Source of the DNA: Leuctra nigra | Taxonomy: Eukaryota; Arthropoda; Insecta; Plecoptera; Leuctridae | Assembly: GCA_934045905.1 (NCBI GenBank) | Contig: OW203763.1 | Location: forward strand, 38,701,017 to 38,765,016 | Direction: 5' to 3' | DNA: 64,000 nt | Part shown: piece by piece, positions 60,171-64,000 of the stretch | Position numbering within the stretch: position 1 is the first letter of the stretch | Layout: each line of letters starts with the position of its first letter | Program-made: the position numbers and the translations under genes | The notes under the pieces: model-generated | Told to the model about the DNA's origin: nothing | Seen by the model: only the letters and a program-made list of their open reading frames with translations | Database searches by the model: none

Positions 60171-60399
60171 CGGTAGAGTCTAATATTATAGTGTTATATT
60201 TTATTTTACATGTTGTTTGTACCTCAGTCACTTGCATTAGTATTTTAGTCTTTAAGTGATGCATAACCTTCCGTTAGTGTATTATAAAAAAATGTTTATT
60301 CCTAACTTTCAATAAATTGTATTCCTTGCCACAGGGAAGGCATATTCCTGCCTTTCCGCTTGTAAGAGTAACACCAATAATAATAATAAATAATAATAA
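59175..60399 (+). mobile_element. 5'-truncated non-LTR retrotransposon (LINE)
   Basis: Carries only the C-terminal part of the reverse transcriptase and a short 3' UTR ending in AATAATAATAATAA-type repeats. A TAA-rich tail is seen in I-clade and some CR1/Jockey-like elements. It sits inside an F3 repeat copy. The truncation point at about 59175 is inferred from the loss of F3 similarity. No clear target duplication. Confidence 0.85.
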
Positions 60400-60577
60400 T
60401 CAATCTGATTGTATAAAAGTGGCACTTTTTCATTTTTGCTTCATGCCTTGTTAATTATAGGCGCCGGTTATTAAAAAAAATCGCGCAAAACTATGAAATT
60501 TCCGATACGATTGGAGACCAAACCCGTGAACCAATTGATTTCAAATTCTAATCATGATTAGATAAAAGATAGACTTA

Positions 60578-60965
60578 GGGCGGTTTCACATAAAGCACGT
60601 TTCGCGTTTTGCGTTTCGCGTTTTTTTTATTGACCCATCAAAACCACCGAAAATCTTGCCGCACGCGTTTTATTTTTAAGCCGCCCCATCTCGATTGTAG
60701 GGAGGTTTTTTCAGTACCGCACGTGGCGAAAATGACGTCACTATACGTAAACTATAAAATAACTATAAAACAAGACTATAATGATAATAATTGCTTACCT
60801 GTGCAAATTCCATCTAATCATGTCTAATAACACCCAAATTGTTACTAACAAGAATAATAAATTTATATCAACATTGTGTTTTCGACGGTCGCTTCTATAG
60901 GCGTTATAAAAAAAGACAAAACGCGAAAACGCAACACGCGAAACGCGTTTTATGTGAAACGGGCT
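60578..60965. mobile_element. GC-rich MITE nested in the F3 copy
   Basis: GGGCGGTTTCACATAAAGCA and the complement of the right end (AGCCCGTTTCACATAAAACG) are inverted termini, followed inside by TTTCGCG-rich sequence. TTA(G) flanks both sides, and the uninterrupted F3 context reads TTAGGGTTATC. A 3-bp TTA duplication would fit PIF/Harbinger-type elements. Confidence 0.75.
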
Positions 60966-61234
60966 TTAGGGTTATCACTTGGCACATTATTAAAATTGAA
61001 TTCCATACGGCACCCAGAGAGACAAGAAAATATACTATTTTTCACCAAAAATCAACTAAATATTACTAAGCAAAAAATTAAAAATGTATCAAGTGATAAC
61101 CGTCGTTTGACTTTTATCTAATCATGATTAAAATTTCAAATCATTTCGTCAACACATTTTGTTTCCAATCATATCCAAAAAAGTGCCTGCAACAAGTGGC
61201 AAATTAAGCTCCTCAATTAAGATTCGATACTCAC

Positions 61235-62138
61235 CTCTTGGAGAGTTCCCTGACCGACCAGGCAGATGAAGAAGATCGGGAGAACAAACGGCAAAGTAAA
61301 CATAACCAACCAAATGTACAACAAAACGAAATTATAATAACCTTCAATGTATTGAAATGTTATCACAAAGTTCAATACACCATCACAAAACAGTACACAA
61401 AAACTGCAACAAACTGATAGAGAATTGATATAGTTGAATAGGTCAGTGGCCTTGAACAATTCAGCTTGGATTGAAGCCGAGGCTCGCAACAGAGTGCCGT
61501 CAATATGTCCTTGACCTTGAGACATGAGGTGCGCGTTGAAGAGGCGCAGACGTTGACGTATTGCCAACATTCCCGCCAGAACGTAGCAGTTGTAAGCCGC
61601 GACGACGGTCTTGGAAATAATTGGGATTTCAATAATCATCGGCCCGTTCCAAGCATTGAAGAAGTTACAATATTGACAGGTGATGAAAGAACGTATATGT
61701 TCCTCTGATGTGGGACTTGTAAGCCCAGGCGCAGTAGCGACACATCAGCTCCATGCAGTTGTTCAGCAAAGGAAATGATCTTTCTTTGACGTTGACCATT
61801 GAGAAGAACTACAACAGATACCGCAAAGAAGGAGAATCTTTGAAGTTCTATTATTAAAATTAAAAAATGTTCTATTGTTGAATATGCAATAAGGTTTTCA
61901 TCCAAATTCTCGTCAGGTGAAAATGAAGAAACTAAGAAGGGATAATAGTCGATAAACACATAACAGTTAAAACTGCAAGAGGAATGGCGACTGCCGCGCT
62001 GTAGACGGCTCCGACACGAGACACCTGGAACTGGACGCGTCTGCCGGTGTTGATCGCCGTCATGCTGAAGAGTCCCAACGTCTTCATCACGTAGAACAAC
62101 GGCAGCGCACTGGCGGACACGTCCTTGTGTCGGAACAT
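61235..62138 (-). pseudogene. insect gustatory receptor-like large first exon, with two frame breaks
   Basis: The proposed start is the minus-strand ATG at 62138 (MFRHKDVSASALPLFYVMKT). The LPLFYVMKTLGLF block is the usual Gr N-terminal signature before helix 1. RVGAVYSAAVAIPLAVLTVM gives the first membrane span, QRQRKIISFAEQLHGADVSL the first cytosolic loop, and AIRQRLRLFN the conserved loop after span 4. Hydrophobic spans 5-6 (FCVLFCDGVLNFVITFQY, NFVLLYIWLVMFTLPFVLP) follow. The exon ends at donor CAAGAG/GTGAGT at 61235/61234. The frame shifts near 61965 and near 61695, either decay or assembly indels. Exons for span 7 and the TYhhhhhQF motif were not found. Confidence 0.75.
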
Positions 62139-64000
62139 CGCCAGGAAGCCGGGCTGCTCGTCAGAAGTGTTGGTCGCCGTCATGCTGAAGAGTCCCAACG
62201 TCTTCATCACGTAAAACAACGGCAGCGCGCTGGCGGACACGTCCTTGTGTCGGAACATCGCCAGGAAGCCGGGCTGCTCGTCAGAAGTGTTCGTCGCCGT
62301 CATGTTGAAGAGTCCCAACGTCTTCATCACGTAGAACAACGGCAGCGCGCTGGCGGACACGTCCTTGTGTCGGAACATCGCCACGAAGCCGGGCTGCTCG
62401 TCAGAAGTGTTGGTCGCCGTCATGCTGAAGAGTCCCAACGTCTTCATCACGTAGAACAACGGCAGCGCACTGGCGGACACGTCCTTGTGTCGGAACATCG
62501 CCAGGAGCCGGGCTGCTCGTCAGAAGTGTTGGTCGCCGTCATGCTGAAGAGTCCCAACGTCTTCATCACGTAGAACAACGGCAGCGCGCTGGCGGACACG
62601 TCCTTGTGTCGGAACATCGCCACGAAGCCGGGCTGCTCGTCAGAAGTGTTGGTCGCCGTCATGCTGAAGAGTCCCAACGTCTTCATCACGTAGAACAACG
62701 GCAGCGCACTGGCGGACACGTCCTTGTGTCGGAACATCGCCAGGAGCCGGGCTGCTCGTCAGAAGTGTTGGTCGCCGTCATGCTGAAGAGTCCCAAAGTC
62801 TTCATCACGTAGAACAACGGCAGCGCGCTGGCGGACACGTCCTTGTGTCGGAACATCGCCAGGAAGCCGGGCTGCTGGTCAGAAGTGTTGGTCGCCGTCT
62901 CGTTGGAGAGTCCCAACATCTTCATCACGTAGAGCAACGCCAGCGCGCTGACAAACACGTCCTTGTGTCGGAACATCGCCAGGAAGCCGGGCTGCTCGTC
63001 AGAAGTGTTGGTCGCCGTCTCGTTGGAGAGTCCCAACATCTTCATCACGTAGAACAACGGCAGCGCGCTGGCGGACACGTCCTTGTGTCGGAACATCGCC
63101 AGGAAGCCGAGCTACTCGTCAGAAGTGTTGGTCGCCGTCATGCTGAAGAGTCTCAACATCTTCATCACGTAGAACAACGCCAGCACGCTGACAAACACGT
63201 CCTTGTGTCGGAACATCGCCAGGAAGCCGGGCTGCACGTCAGAAGTGTTGGTCGCCGTCTCGTTGGAGAGTCCCAACATCTTCATCACGTAGAACAACGG
63301 CAGTGCGCTGACAAACACGTCCTTGTGTAGGAACATCGCCAGGAAGCCGGGCTGCTGGTCAGAAGTGTTGGTCGCCGTCTCGTTGGAGAGTCCCAACATC
63401 TTCATCACGTAGAACAACGGCAGCGCGCTGGCGGCCACGTCCTTGTGTAGGAACATCGCCAGGAAGCCGGGCTGCACGTCAGAAGTGTTGGTCGCCGTCA
63501 TGCTGAAGAGTCCCAACATCTTCATCACGTAGAACAACGCCAGCGCGCTGACAAACACGTCCTTGTGTCGGAACATCGCCAGGAAGCCGGGCTGCTCGTC
63601 AGAAGTGTTGGTCGCCGTCTCGTTGGAGAGTCCCAACATCTTCATCACGTAGAACAACGGCAGCGCGCTGGCGGACACGTCCTTGTGTCGGAACATCGCC
63701 AGGAAGCCGGGCTGCTCGTCAGAAGTGTTGGTCGCCGTCATGTTGAAGAGTCCCAACGTCTTCATCACGTAGAACAACGGCAGCGCGCTGGCGGACACGT
63801 CCTTGTGTCGGAACATCGCCACGAAGCCGGGCTGCTCGTCAGAAGTGTTGGTCGCCGTCATGCTGAAGAGTCCCTTGACGTCTTTATCACGTAGAACAAC
63901 GGCAGCGCACTGGCGGACACGTCCTTGTGTCGGAACATCGCCAGGAGCCGGGCTGCTCGTCAGAAGTGTTGGTCGCCGTCATGCTGAAGAGTCCCAACGT
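62040..64000 (-). repeat. 120-bp tandem array of the gustatory receptor N-terminal coding segment, 16+ copies
   Basis: Units recur at about 120-bp spacing from 62047 to beyond the window end. On the minus strand each encodes 40 residues: TNTSDEQPGF, then LAMFRHKDV, then ALPLFYVMK.LGL. The copy nearest 62040 runs directly into the unique receptor exon. Two unit types exist (SASALPLF/FSMTA and FVSALALF/SNETA). One-base losses near 62509, 62748 and 63948, a two-base gain near 63875 and a stop near 63111 break the frame. The parallel plus-strand frames are shadows. Confidence 0.95.

Larger units (their letters stand above)
59085..61205 (+). mobile_element. foldback family F3, copy 3, split by a LINE and a MITE
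   Basis: Left part 59085-59174 (GAGAGAGACATTTTTTTTCA), then the LINE. The family sequence resumes at 60400, is split again at 60578-60965 by a GC-rich MITE, and completes with inner boxes CTTGGCACAT (60978) and ATGTATCAAG (61084). Confidence 0.85.

Noticed and set aside
62127..63894. Plus-strand frames with SEHRQEAGLLVRSVGRRHAEE repeats cut into several pieces
   Set aside because: Shadow of the minus-strand receptor repeats. The minus frame matches a known family and is continuous with a unique receptor exon; the plus frame matches nothing.

Overview
This window is AT-rich eukaryotic genomic DNA, most likely from an insect. It holds spliced ABCG-transporter exons, an insect-type gustatory receptor (Gr) exon, a Gypsy-type retrotransposon and many tRNA-derived SINEs, MITEs and foldback elements. 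A hemipteran is my guess, but nothing in the sequence proves the order. Most of the supplied length is non-coding and repeat-dominated, and most open frames in it are simple-repeat or repeat-element artefacts.

Layout. 1-3865 is the 3' part of a decayed Gypsy-like LTR retrotransposon. The tail of its LTR has been amplified as a 79-bp tandem array (3831-4347). From 17214 down to 4985 on the minus strand lie three phase-compatible exons of an ABCG1/4-like half transporter: N-terminus (17028-17214), Walker A exon (6893-7010) and Q-loop exon (4985-5174). The Walker A exon and its 5' splice site have been tandemly copied 14 times with a 95-bp period (5675-7010). The 10-kb first intron holds SINEs, microsatellites, a tRNA-like unit and a foldback element. 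17-34 kb has no recognisable host gene, but has several SINEs, three more copies of a TIR-bearing MITE, a hairpin array, poly-C tracts and a hAT-type element with a perfect 8-bp target duplication. 34-58 kb is a mosaic of tandem arrays (42-, 47- and 62-bp periods) and very large foldback elements. One has arms of about 416 bp and a second copy in inverted orientation 12 kb away. 59-61.2 kb is a foldback repeat disrupted by a 5'-truncated LINE and by a small GC-rich MITE. 61.2-64 kb (minus strand) is the large first exon of a Gr gene. Its N-terminal coding segment is tandemly repeated about 16 times (120-bp, 40-codon unit) and runs off the window end.

Most notable points. (1) Two unrelated host genes each carry an exon fragment amplified into a long tandem array with microhomology at the junctions. 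In the ABCG case each unit keeps an AG acceptor and a GTAAGT donor in phase with the neighbouring exons. (2) Three otherwise different foldback families share one architecture: long arms, a TTGGCRCA box at the inner end of each arm, and a 75-120-nt loop. (3) SINE, LTR, MITE and TIR-element sequences have each spawned local tandem arrays. This points to a genome unusually prone to short-segment tandem amplification, or to an assembly that has rendered it so. No CRISPR array, rRNA or bacterial operon is present.
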